Source: CAZWEZ01 sp964632795 (GTDB taxonomy: Bacteria; Pseudomonadota; Alphaproteobacteria; Rhodospirillales; 2-02-FULL-58-16). Taken from it: a DNA stretch of 14,121 nucleotides. Location: positions 1 through 14,121 of the forward strand of contig CAZWEZ010000098.1 of the NCBI GenBank assembly GCA_964632795.1, in the 5' to 3' direction. A program made the translations under genes and the position numbers. The notes beneath the pieces are model-generated. The model made no database searches and was not told the DNA's origin. It saw nothing but the letters and a program-made list of their open reading frames with translations. This document shows positions 1-7,696 of this stretch, in pieces. Positions within the stretch are counted from its first letter, which is position 1; every line of letters begins with the position of its first letter.

Positions 1-442
1 GCCCGCCCAGCGCGGCGGCCACGGCGCCGGCCGCCCGCGCCATGGCCAGGCCGCGGATGACGTTCTCGCTGTTGCCCGAGGTCGAGATGGCGATGGCGAC
101 GTCGCCAGGGCGCGCCAGGCCCTCGATCTGGCGGGCGAACAGGTCCTCGAAACCGTAGTCGTTGCCGATCGCGGTCAACACCGAGGTGTCGGTGGTCAGG
201 GCGATGGCGGCGACCGGCCGCCGGTCGCGCTTGAAGCGGACGATCAGTTCGGTGGCGATGTGCTGGGCGTCGGCGGCGCTGCCGCCGTTGCCGAACAGCA
301 GGATCTTGCGGTCTTCGCGCACCGCCTCGGCGCAGGCCCCGGCCAGCCGCGCGAAGGGTTCGGCCAGCGTTTCGCGGGTCGCCGCGAGGACTTCCGCGTG
401 GCGGTCCATCTCGGAGGTGAACAGGGTCTTCAGGTCGATCAT
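1..442 (-). CDS. gmhA: D-sedoheptulose 7-phosphate isomerase (phosphoheptose isomerase), 3' end cut by window edge
   Basis: This SIS-domain isomerase converts sedoheptulose 7-phosphate to D-glycero-D-manno-heptose 7-phosphate, the first step toward ADP- or GDP-heptose for LPS core or capsule, in the cytosol. The visible 147 residues start MIDLKTLFTSEMDRH and contain the GmhA signature LLFGNGGSAADAQHIATEL (about 48-66), with His61 and Glu65 in the positions of the family's metal/active-site residues, then TTDTSVLTAIGNDYGFE and the sugar-phosphate loop STSGNS (120-125). GmhA proteins are about 190-200 residues, so roughly the last 50 lie beyond base 1. The ATG at 440-442 is 21 bases downstream of the stop of the fused dehydrogenase, with a GGAG about 13 bases upstream, so the two are probably one transcription unit. 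A related SIS isomerase acting on another sugar phosphate is the main alternative, but the motifs fit GmhA best. Confidence 0.9.
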   Translation of the reverse strand, partial: MIDLKTLFTSEMDRHAEVLAATRETLAEPFARLAGACAEAVREDRKILLFGNGGSAADAQHIATELIVRFKRDRRPVAAIALTTDTSVLTAIGNDYGFEDLFARQIEGLARPGDVAIAISTSGNSENVIRGLAMARAAGAVAAALGG

Positions 443-463
443 GGGCAGTCGTTCGCTCCAGGT

Positions 464-2608
464 TTAGAGGTCGATCCGTTGGCCGCTTTGAAGGGATTCC
501 ATTATGGCGATGGTGGCGATCGAGGTCTCGATCAGTTCCGTCTCGTCGATGGGCGCCGGGCCGCCCGCCGCCACCGCCCCGGCGAAGGCGGCGAGGGCTG
601 CCTTGAACCCCTTGTCCTGGGTCCTGGCGCCGCTGTTCGAGCTCCGTCCGTCGGCGACCAGGGTCAGGGCCCGGAAGTCGTCGATCACCGCCACCGCGCC
701 GCCGCCGTAGGCCTCGATGCGTTCCTTGGCCAGGGCGTCGTCGCCGAGCGCCGTGTAGGCGATGGTGGCCAGGGAGCCGTCCTTGAAGCGGATCGCCACG
801 CAGAGGTCCTCGCACCTCGCCCCGGCCGCCGCCTCGGCCTGGACCGAGGCGATTTCGGCGCCGGCCAGGAAACGGGCCAGGTCGACGAAGTGGCAGACCT
901 CGCCGAGGATCCGCCCGCCGCCCACCTCGGCGGCGTGGATCCAGCTGTCGGGCGGAATCGGCCCGGCGTTGACGCGCAGCAGCACGAACCGCGGGCCGGG
1001 GCGGCTCGCCAGGTGGTCCCGGGCCTTGACGGAGGCCGGCGCGAAGCGGCGGTTGAAGCCGACCTGGAAGAAGGCCTCCGAAGCGTTGCGGGCCTCGATC
1101 ACCCGGTTGATCTCCGGGCGGCCGAGGCCCAGCGGCTTCTCGACCAGCACCGCCTTGCCGGCGGCCAGCGCCCGGGCGCACAGCTCGGCGTGGCTGTCGT
1201 GGCGGGTGGCAATTAAGACGGCGTTGATCTCCGGGTTGTCGATCACCGCCGCCTCGTCGGCCGCCGCGTGCTCGAAGCCGAAGGTGCGCTGGCCGTGCTC
1301 GGCCGAGGCGCCGCGCTGGGTGGCCAGCGTGTGGAGGCGGACCCCCTCGAGCCTGGCCAGCTCGGGCAGCAGCACGGCGCGGGCGAAGTTGCCGGCGCCG
1401 ATCACCCCCAGCACGCAGCCCTCGGGGCGTCCCGCGGCGGCCGGGAACGACGGCCTGGGCGGTTCCGCCGCCTCGCCGTCGTAGGCCAGGACGACCCCCA
1501 GGTGGGGCTCGCCGCCGCCGGTGATCATGGCGTAGGCGTCCTCGGCCTTGTCCAGGGGGAAGGTGTGGCTGGTCAGCGCCGCCACGTCGAGCCGCCGCTC
1601 CAGGGCCGGCGACATCAGGCGGGCGGCTTCGGCCAGGTTCTCGGTCTCGGTCCAGCGCACGAAGCCGGGCGGATACTTCACGCCCCGGCCCTCGAAGTCG
1701 TCGTCGTAGCGCCCCGGCCCGTAAGAACGCGAGACCACCAGGTTGAGCTCCTTCTTCATGAACCCCTGGTAGGGGAACGTGGTCCCGGTGAGGCCGACCA
1801 TGCACACCCGGGCGCGGTCCCGGGCAATCTGCGCCGCGACCTCGAAGGGCTCGCTGGAGTCGCTGGCGGCGGCGATCAGCACGCCGTCGCAGCCCTTGCC
1901 CCCGGTCAGCGCCGAGACCGTGGCGTCCAGGCCCTCCCCGGACAGGTCGAAGACCCCCTGGGCGCCCAGCCGGCGGGCCAGCTCGAGGCGCCGGGGGTTG
2001 TAGTCCAGGGCCAGCGGGCGGGCCCCGGACAGGGCCAGCATCTGCACCGCCAGTTGGCCCAGCAGGCCGACCCCGATGACCCCGACCACGTCGCCCAGGC
2101 CGGCGTCCAGGTTGCGCACCGCGTGCATGGCGATGGCGCCGAGGGTCGAATAGCAGACCTCCTCGAAGGGCACGTCGTCGGGCACCGGGGCGGCCAGGTT
2201 GCCCGGCACCACGTTGAGTTCGGCGTGGTTGGCGATCCCGGCCCCGGCCACCGCCACCCGCTGGCCGACCCGGAACGCGCCCTCCAGGCCGGCGCCGACG
2301 GCGGCCACCGTGCCGGCCGCCGAGTAGCCCAGCGGGAGCGGCTCGTCGAGCCGCGCCATGACCGCCGCCCAGGTCGCGGCGAGGCCGTCGCGGCGCGCCT
2401 TGTCGAGCACCTTGCGGACCAGGTCGGGCCGCGCCCTGGCCTTGCCGGCCAGACTCTTGCGGGCGAAGGCGACCACCATCCGCTCGGTCCCCGCCGAGAT
2501 CACCGAGGCCCGGGTGGCGACCAGCAGATGGCCGTCCCGGACCTTGGGCTGGGGAACCTCGCGAAGCTCCAGCTTTCCGCTCCGGGTGCTCTGGATGACC
2601 TGCTTCAT
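464..2608 (-). CDS. Bi-domain oxidoreductase: MDR (alcohol-dehydrogenase-like) domain fused to Gfo/Idh/MocA domain
   Basis: A 714-residue fusion of two NAD(P)-binding oxidoreductases of the type found in surface-polysaccharide clusters. Residues about 1-375 form a medium-chain dehydrogenase with Rossmann loop GVIGVGLLGQ (176-185). The zinc-dehydrogenase GHE and GICGTD-like motifs are replaced by LGYSAAG (93-99) and SVISAGTERM (35-44), so a catalytic zinc is unlikely. Residues about 398-714 form a Gfo/Idh/MocA domain with GVIGAGNFA (401-409), the EKPLGL motif (490-495) and GGGRILGEVCHFVDLARFL (563-581), the usual substrate-side signature with catalytic-type His573. The start chosen is the ATG at 2606-2608 (MKQVIQSTRSGKLELREVP), which begins the conserved domain; a GTG at 2651-2653 would add 15 unconserved residues. 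No clear Shine-Dalgarno precedes it. The substrate cannot be told from sequence; a sugar nucleotide or glycan-linked sugar is inferred from the neighbours gmhA and asnB. Confidence 0.85.
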   Translation of the reverse strand: MKQVIQSTRSGKLELREVPQPKVRDGHLLVATRASVISAGTERMVVAFARKSLAGKARARPDLVRKVLDKARRDGLAATWAAVMARLDEPLPLGYSAAGTVAAVGAGLEGAFRVGQRVAVAGAGIANHAELNVVPGNLAAPVPDDVPFEEVCYSTLGAIAMHAVRNLDAGLGDVVGVIGVGLLGQLAVQMLALSGARPLALDYNPRRLELARRLGAQGVFDLSGEGLDATVSALTGGKGCDGVLIAAASDSSEPFEVAAQIARDRARVCMVGLTGTTFPYQGFMKKELNLVVSRSYGPGRYDDDFEGRGVKYPPGFVRWTETENLAEAARLMSPALERRLDVAALTSHTFPLDKAEDAYAMITGGGEPHLGVVLAYDGEAAEPPRPSFPAAAGRPEGCVLGVIGAGNFARAVLLPELARLEGVRLHTLATQRGASAEHGQRTFGFEHAAADEAAVIDNPEINAVLIATRHDSHAELCARALAAGKAVLVEKPLGLGRPEINRVIEARNASEAFFQVGFNRRFAPASVKARDHLASRPGPRFVLLRVNAGPIPPDSWIHAAEVGGGRILGEVCHFVDLARFLAGAEIASVQAEAAAGARCEDLCVAIRFKDGSLATIAYTALGDDALAKERIEAYGGGAVAVIDDFRALTLVADGRSSNSGARTQDKGFKAALAAFAGAVAAGGPAPIDETELIETSIATIAIMESLQSGQRIDL

Positions 2609-2702
2609 GGCGCTGTTGTACCCCGATTTCCGGGACGGATGCAAAGAAGCCACGCCGCGAAAAGACTTTATTCCCCATCCCCGGGGCGGTTATCTAACAA
2701 CC
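2609..2702. promoter_or_regulatory. Divergent promoter region between the bi-domain dehydrogenase and asnB
   Basis: The 94 bases between two divergent starts must hold both promoters. For the minus-strand gene a TTGCAT (2639-2644) and TACAAC (2615-2620) pair has an 18-base spacer. For the plus-strand gene TTATTC (2668-2673) and TATCTA (2691-2696) have a 17-base spacer. Both -10-like boxes end about six bases before the respective ATG, and neither ATG has a good Shine-Dalgarno (only GGGGCGG ending 14 bases upstream of asnB). If these boxes are used, both mRNAs would be essentially leaderless. The matches to the sigma-70 consensus are weak and only inferred. Confidence 0.3.
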
Positions 2703-4487
2703 ATGTGCGGAATCGTCGCCATATTCGCCTACGGCAGCGGAGCGCCGCCGGTGGACGAAGCGGAACTGCTCGCCGTCCGCGAGGCGATGCGCGCCCGCGG
2801 TCCCGACGGCGCCGGCCTGTGGATCGCGCCCGACCGCCGGACCGGCCTCGCCCACCGCCGGCTGGCGATCATCGACCTCAGCGACTCGGGGGCCCAGCCG
2901 ATGGCCTTCGAGGACGGCCGCTGCCGGATCACCTACAACGGCGAGATCTACAACTTCCGGGCCCTGCGCGGCGAGCTGGAAGGCCACGGCCACGTCTTCA
3001 CCAGCCACTCGGACACCGAGGTGCTGTTACACCTCTACCACCGTTACGGAGAGGAAATGACCCAGCGCCTGCGCGGCATGTACGCCTTCGCGATCTGGGA
3101 CGAGGCGCGCAACGGGATGCTGCTGGGGCGCGACCCCTACGGCATCAAGCCGCTGTACTATGCCGACGACGGCGCGACCTTGCGCGTCGCCTCTCAGGTC
3201 AAGGCGCTGCGGGCCGGGGGCAAGGCCGGGAACGGCGTCGACGCGGCGGGCCACGTCGGCTTCTTCCTCTTCGGCTACGTGCCCGAGCCGCACACGCTGT
3301 ACGGCGATATCCGCGCCCTCGAGGCGGGCACCACCATGTGGATCGGCGGCGACGGCAAGCGGCGCTCGCGGCGCTTCCTCGACGTCACCGCGCATCTGGC
3401 CGGCGAAGGCGCTGACGGCGAGCCGGTGGACCTGCGCCAGGCGCTGCTCGACAGCGTCCGCCATCACCTGGTGGCCGACGTTCCGGTCGGCGTGTTCCTG
3501 TCGGCGGGCCTCGATTCGGCGACCGTCACCGGGCTTGCCGCCGAGGTCCACGGGGCCGGCCTCGACACCATGACCCTGGCCTTCGACGAGTACCGGGGGA
3601 CGCCCCGGGACGAGGCGCCCCTGGCCGAGGAGGTGGCGCGCACTTACGCCACCCGCCACCGCACCCGCCGCCTCGGCGGCGCCGAGTTCAGGCGCCACCT
3701 GGATGACCTGCTGGGGGCCATGGACCAGCCGACCATCGACGGCGTCAATACCTACTTCGTGGCCCGGGCGGCGGCCGGGCTGGGGCACAAGGTGGCGCTG
3801 TCGGGCCTCGGCGGCGACGAACTGCTGGGCGGCTACGACAGCTTCCGCCAGATCCCGGCGGTGGTCGGCCGGCTGGGCTGGATCCCGGGGCTGTCGGCGA
3901 TCGGCCGGGCGGCGCGGGTGGTGGCGGCCCCTATCGCCGGCCGCCTGACCTCGCCCAAGTACGCCGGACTGCTGGAGTACGCCGGCAGCTACGCCGGCGC
4001 CTACCTGCTGCGCCGCGGCCTGTTCATGCCCTGGGAACTGCCCGCCATCCTCGATCCGGCGATCGCCGCCGAGGGCTGGCGGCAGTTGGAACCCCTGGTC
4101 CGCCTCGAGGCCTGCGCCTCGGCGCCGTCGACGCCGTGGCGCAAGGTGGCGGCGCTGGAAACCGCCTGGTACATGCGCAACCAGTTGCTGCGCGACGCCG
4201 ACTGGGCCGGCATGGCCCATTCGCTGGAGATCCGGGTGCCCCTGGTCGATGTCGAGTTGCTGGCCCAACTGGCTGCGCGCCTGGGCCGCCCGGGCGGTCC
4301 CGACAAGGGGAAGATGGCGCGAACCCCCGCGCCGCCGTTGCCCGGGGCCGTGCAGGCCCGGGCCAAGACCGGCTTTTTCGTTCCGATACAGGAATGGTTA
4401 CAGGGCGGCGGCCAGGGGTCCGGCGAGCGGGGCCTCAGGGGCTGGGCGCGGCGAATCCACGGGGCGTTCGCCGAAACCTGCCGATGA
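2703..4487 (+). CDS. asnB: Asparagine synthase (glutamine-hydrolysing)-type amidotransferase
   Basis: A 594-residue cytosolic enzyme that uses glutamine and ATP to amidate a carboxylate, aspartate in true AsnB. The start is fixed by MCGIVAIF at 2703, because the Cys after the initiator Met is the glutaminase nucleophile. The N-terminal Ntn glutaminase domain has RGPDG (32-36), HRRLAIIDLS (51-60), NGEIYN (79-84) and GRDPYGIKPLYY (142-153). The synthetase domain has the ATP-pyrophosphatase loop FLSAGLDS (265-272), SGLGGDELLGGY (367-378) and HSLEIRVPLVD (506-516), then the usual C-terminal AKTGFFVPIQEWL (554-566). All catalytic residues appear intact. Genes of this kind are frequent in exopolysaccharide and O-antigen clusters, where some may amidate sugar acids. 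Its place beside gmhA and the fused dehydrogenase fits that, but free asparagine synthesis cannot be excluded. Confidence 0.93.
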   Translation: MCGIVAIFAYGSGAPPVDEAELLAVREAMRARGPDGAGLWIAPDRRTGLAHRRLAIIDLSDSGAQPMAFEDGRCRITYNGEIYNFRALRGELEGHGHVFTSHSDTEVLLHLYHRYGEEMTQRLRGMYAFAIWDEARNGMLLGRDPYGIKPLYYADDGATLRVASQVKALRAGGKAGNGVDAAGHVGFFLFGYVPEPHTLYGDIRALEAGTTMWIGGDGKRRSRRFLDVTAHLAGEGADGEPVDLRQALLDSVRHHLVADVPVGVFLSAGLDSATVTGLAAEVHGAGLDTMTLAFDEYRGTPRDEAPLAEEVARTYATRHRTRRLGGAEFRRHLDDLLGAMDQPTIDGVNTYFVARAAAGLGHKVALSGLGGDELLGGYDSFRQIPAVVGRLGWIPGLSAIGRAARVVAAPIAGRLTSPKYAGLLEYAGSYAGAYLLRRGLFMPWELPAILDPAIAAEGWRQLEPLVRLEACASAPSTPWRKVAALETAWYMRNQLLRDADWAGMAHSLEIRVPLVDVELLAQLAARLGRPGGPDKGKMARTPAPPLPGAVQARAKTGFFVPIQEWLQGGGQGSGERGLRGWARRIHGAFAETCR

Positions 4488-4518
4488 CCATGCTATCCCA
4501 TTTCGCGCCGTCATGTGG

Positions 4519-4524
4519 TAGGCT
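4519..4524 (+). promoter_or_regulatory. Possible extended -10 promoter of the CBS-domain gene
   Basis: TGGTAGGCT at 4516-4524 fits an extended -10 (TG-N-TAGGCT) about 30 bases upstream of the strong ribosome-binding site of the CBS gene. No convincing -35 is seen at the expected distance. It is the only plausible promoter between the asparagine synthase stop and the CBS start. Confidence 0.25.
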
Positions 4525-4560
4525 GGGGGGAGAACCAATAATAACCGCGTGGAGGGGTTC

Positions 4561-4947
4561 ATGCACCGTCGGATCATTCCCGATATCGTCGCCGGCATCA
4601 AGATTTGCCATGTGCCTGGACGGAGCACCGCCTATGAGGTGGCCAGGTTAATGGAAGAACACAACGTCGGGGCGCTGGCGGTCACCGAGGGGGAGGGGAG
4701 GATCATCGGCATCGTCACCGAGCGCGACCTCGCGCGGCGGGTCATCGGCGGCAAGCTGGACCCGGAGCGGACCCCGGTATCCGAGATCATGTCGGCCGAC
4801 CCGGACACCCTGTCGCCGGACGATTCGGCGATGAAGGCGATGGAGATGATGCAGGACAAACATTACCGCCATATGCCGGTGGTCGACGACAGCGGCCGCT
4901 TCGTGGCCATGGTTTCGATCCGCGACCTCTACGAGGTCTACGCCTGA
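4561..4947 (+). CDS. Stand-alone CBS-domain pair protein
   Basis: A 128-residue soluble protein made almost only of two CBS motifs (a Bateman module). CBS1 spans about 10-60, with STAYEVARLMEEHNVGALAV (22-41) and GIVTERDLARRVI (50-62). CBS2 spans about 72-126, with VSEIMSADPDTLSPDDSAMK (73-92), HMPVVDDSG (104-112) and VSIRDLY (118-124). Such modules bind adenine nucleotides and act as energy or redox sensors for a partner protein; the ligand cannot be read from sequence. The ATG at 4561 is preceded by a strong GGAGGGG (4551-4557), so it is preferred over an in-frame GTG at 4549 that overlaps this site. It follows asnB by 73 bases on the same strand and ends 6 bases before the convergent UPF0182 gene. 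It has no membrane or enzymatic domain of its own. Confidence 0.9.
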   Translation: MHRRIIPDIVAGIKICHVPGRSTAYEVARLMEEHNVGALAVTEGEGRIIGIVTERDLARRVIGGKLDPERTPVSEIMSADPDTLSPDDSAMKAMEMMQDKHYRHMPVVDDSGRFVAMVSIRDLYEVYA

Positions 4948-4953
4948 TACGAC

Positions 4954-7629
4954 TCACCGGGCGTCTTCGAGGAGCCTCCTGAGCTCGCCCATGGCCGCCC
5001 CGAAGGCCGCCCAGTCGCCGTTCCCCATGGCCTGTTCGGCACGCTGGATTTCCTCTCTCAGCCGCGACACCATGCCGGTACCGGGCGCCAGGGGCGCCGC
5101 CGCCTCGTCGCCGGCGCCGGGCAGGCCGCCGAACAACACCTCGAGGGCGCCTTCCAGCGTCGGTTCCATGACCACGTTCTCGCCATGGGCGACGATGACC
5201 CGCTTGAGCTGGGGGACGTCGTTGAGTTCGGCGATCAGGTAGACCGGTTCCACATAGAGCAGCGAGTGTTCGATGGGGATGGCGATCAGGTTCCCGCGGA
5301 CCACCTTGGAGCCCCGCTGGTCCCACAGCGACAACTGGCGCGAGATCAGGGTGTCCTGGTCGATCAGCGCCTCGATCTGCAACGGCCCGTAGATCAGCCG
5401 ATCCTTGGGGAACTTGTAGACGATCAGCTCCCCGTAGCCGGGGAAGTCGCTGCGCGCCGCCATCCAGGCGATCATGTTGTTGCGGCCATCCGGGGTCAGC
5501 GGCGTCATCAGCAGGAACTGCAGGCGGCTCTCGCCGGGCAGGCGCATCAGGATGTAGTAGGGTTTCATCGCCGCCAGCCTGCCGCCGTACTTCTCCTCGG
5601 CCAGCTCCCACAGGTCCTCGTTGTTGTAGAACACCTGCGGGATTTCCATGTGGTATCTGCGGTACATCTCGACCTGGGCCGTGAACAGGTCGCGGGGGTA
5701 GCGCAGGTGGTCCCTGAGCCCCGTCGACAACTCGGAGAAGGGCAGGAACAGCCCGGGGAAAGCCTTGTCGTAGGCGGCGAACACGGGGTCGGAGGGGTCG
5801 ATGGCGTAGAAGGCGACGCTCCCCTGGTAGGCGTCGACCACCACCTTGACCGGGTTGCGGATGTAGTTGGACTCGCCCTCGAAGGGTTCGGAGTAGGGGA
5901 AGGTTTCGGAATTCGTGTAGGCGTCGACGATCCAGTACAGCCGCCCGCCGTCGACCACCAGGTACGGGTCGCGGTCGTATTTCAGGAACGGGGCGATCAC
6001 GGACACCCTCTCGGCGACCTCGCGCCACATCTGGATGCGGCTGTCCTCGGTGATGTAGGAGGAGATCAGGATGTTGACGTCGAGGCGGTTCCAGGCCAAC
6101 AGAAGCCGCAGCCACGTCGAGGAAAGCCGGATCCCGCCCCGGCCCTGGTAGCGAGTGTAGACGTTGGCGTCGCCCTTGGGGTGGTCGAACTCCTTGAGGT
6201 TGGTGTTGACGATCTTGAAGCCCGACATGTTCTCGCCGTAATAGATGGCCGGGCGCTCGATGGCCAGCCCCTCCGCCGACACCGGGGGCAGGTCCTTGAC
6301 GACCAGGCTCGGCACGCCCTGGAGGTTGTCGTGGGTGGCCAGGCTCATCGCCAGTCCGTAGCCGTGGGTGTATTGGAGCGTTCGGTTGAGCCAGGTCTCG
6401 GCCTTGCGCGGCAGTCGCTCGGAGAGTTCGCGGGCCGATAGAAGGACCTGGCGCAGCTCGCCGCCGATGGTATAGCGGTCGACGTCGATGTCGTAGAACT
6501 TGTAGTACAGGCGGAGCTGCTGGAGCTGGCGGTAGGTCTGCAACAGCGGCCGCCAGTCCCACAGGCGGACGTTGTTGATGGTGTCCTGGTTGCTGGCGAT
6601 CTCGGCCGGCGACAGCTCAGTGACCGCGGGATAGAACTTCTCCTTCACCCGGTCGAGGCCGAAGGCCATCCGGGTGTGGGTGACGTTGTGGCGCAGGTAG
6701 GGCTCCTCCAGCTTCAGCTCGTTGGGCTTGACCACCAGCTGCTGGAACAGCCCCGGCACCGCATACTGCACCACCAAGGCCAGGACCAGATAGCTGGCCG
6801 TCCCCAGCAGCGACAGCATCGCCCGGTTGAGGTAGGCCCCGGCGGCGACCACGGCGATCAGAGCGAAGGTCGCCCCGACCATGATCCCCAGCGCCGGCAG
6901 GACCACGCTGACGTCGGTGTAGCCGGGCCCGAACACGGTGCCGTCGGAGGTGTACAGGAGCCGGAAGCGGTCGAGGTAGTAGCCCCACCCCCAGGCCACC
7001 AGGAACACCGCGCCGTTGGCCGATAGCACCCGCAGGATCGGCCTTCGCACATCCTCGCCGAGGGTTTTCCACAGCCGCAGGAGGTCGAGGTTCAGCAGCA
7101 CCGCGAGGTGCGCCGCCAGGGCCAACACGGCGATTCCGACGACGATGTCCTGGACGATATCGAGGAACGGCAGGGTGAACACGTAGAAGCCGACCTCGCG
7201 GCCCAGCACAGGATCGGCGAGGCCGAACCCGGCGCCGTGGCGGAAGCGCAGAAAGGCGTTCCACTCGCCGGCCATGGACAGGGCGAAGACCAGGCTCCCG
7301 AGGCCCGGGGCGAGGATCGTCACCACCTTCGCCCAGGCCGGGCTGAACCAGCCGGCGGCGGGCGACGCGGCGACTTCCTCGCTGGTCGCGATCCCCACCA
7401 GGATGCGGGTGTTGACCCAATAGTAGAGGAAGACCGGAACCAAGGTGGCCACGAACAGGCCAAGCTGGGTCAGCCTGATGGTCCAGAAGACCGGCCGGTA
7501 GCCCAGCTCCCCCATCCACAGCCACTCGACGGTCCAGCCCAGCAGGCTGAACAGAAGCAACAGGCCGAGACCGGCGGCGGCGGCGGCGATCAGCCACCAT
7601 CCGGTCCGTGTCGCCAACGACGGCGGCAT
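4954..7629 (-). CDS. UPF0182 family large integral membrane protein
   Basis: An 891-residue membrane protein of the UPF0182/COG1615 family, whose biochemical function is not established to my knowledge. The N-terminal 300 residues hold about seven hydrophobic segments (approximately 10-33, 49-71, 100-118, 147-172, 200-220, 243-265 and 272-293). The long remainder is a mainly hydrophilic, probably extracytoplasmic domain with family blocks such as NVRLWDWRPLLQTYRQLQQ, YYKFYDIDVDRY, AIYYGENMSGFKIVNTN, NYIRNPVKVVVDAYQGSVAF and HLRYPRDLFTAQVEMYRRYH. The acidic C terminus ends GELRRLLEDAR. The ATG at 7627-7629 (MPPSLATRTGWWLIAA) puts the first membrane segment near the N terminus, as expected; an upstream in-frame start would add a polar tail overlapping the neighbouring stop. 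It lies 67 bases downstream of the decarboxylase gene on the same strand, and its 3' end converges on the CBS gene with a 6-base gap. Confidence 0.9.
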   Translation of the reverse strand: MPPSLATRTGWWLIAAAAAGLGLLLLFSLLGWTVEWLWMGELGYRPVFWTIRLTQLGLFVATLVPVFLYYWVNTRILVGIATSEEVAASPAAGWFSPAWAKVVTILAPGLGSLVFALSMAGEWNAFLRFRHGAGFGLADPVLGREVGFYVFTLPFLDIVQDIVVGIAVLALAAHLAVLLNLDLLRLWKTLGEDVRRPILRVLSANGAVFLVAWGWGYYLDRFRLLYTSDGTVFGPGYTDVSVVLPALGIMVGATFALIAVVAAGAYLNRAMLSLLGTASYLVLALVVQYAVPGLFQQLVVKPNELKLEEPYLRHNVTHTRMAFGLDRVKEKFYPAVTELSPAEIASNQDTINNVRLWDWRPLLQTYRQLQQLRLYYKFYDIDVDRYTIGGELRQVLLSARELSERLPRKAETWLNRTLQYTHGYGLAMSLATHDNLQGVPSLVVKDLPPVSAEGLAIERPAIYYGENMSGFKIVNTNLKEFDHPKGDANVYTRYQGRGGIRLSSTWLRLLLAWNRLDVNILISSYITEDSRIQMWREVAERVSVIAPFLKYDRDPYLVVDGGRLYWIVDAYTNSETFPYSEPFEGESNYIRNPVKVVVDAYQGSVAFYAIDPSDPVFAAYDKAFPGLFLPFSELSTGLRDHLRYPRDLFTAQVEMYRRYHMEIPQVFYNNEDLWELAEEKYGGRLAAMKPYYILMRLPGESRLQFLLMTPLTPDGRNNMIAWMAARSDFPGYGELIVYKFPKDRLIYGPLQIEALIDQDTLISRQLSLWDQRGSKVVRGNLIAIPIEHSLLYVEPVYLIAELNDVPQLKRVIVAHGENVVMEPTLEGALEVLFGGLPGAGDEAAAPLAPGTGMVSRLREEIQRAEQAMGNGDWAAFGAAMGELRRLLEDAR

Positions 7630-7633
7630 GATA

Positions 7634-7649
7634 GCGAAACCCTTTTCGC
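7634..7649 (-). promoter_or_regulatory. Hairpin presenting the Shine-Dalgarno of the UPF0182 gene in its loop
   Basis: Reading the minus strand, GCGAAA-AGGG-TTTCGC forms a perfect 6-bp stem with a 4-base loop. The AGGG loop is the only Shine-Dalgarno-like sequence before the ATG (10 bases away). The hairpin would either display or occlude the ribosome-binding site, so a role in translational control is possible. The stem is short and could be chance. Confidence 0.35.
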
Positions 7650-7696
7650 CTCTGACGCTCAAGTATTCGAGGATAACACAGTCCGGGGACCGCCGA

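Noticed and set aside
1268..3415. A very long plus-strand open frame spanning the fused dehydrogenase and the start of asnB
   Set aside because: Its translation is a low-complexity G/R/P/A/H mixture with no family motifs, and it lies antisense to a gene with clear domains. GC-rich codon bias keeps such shadow frames open.
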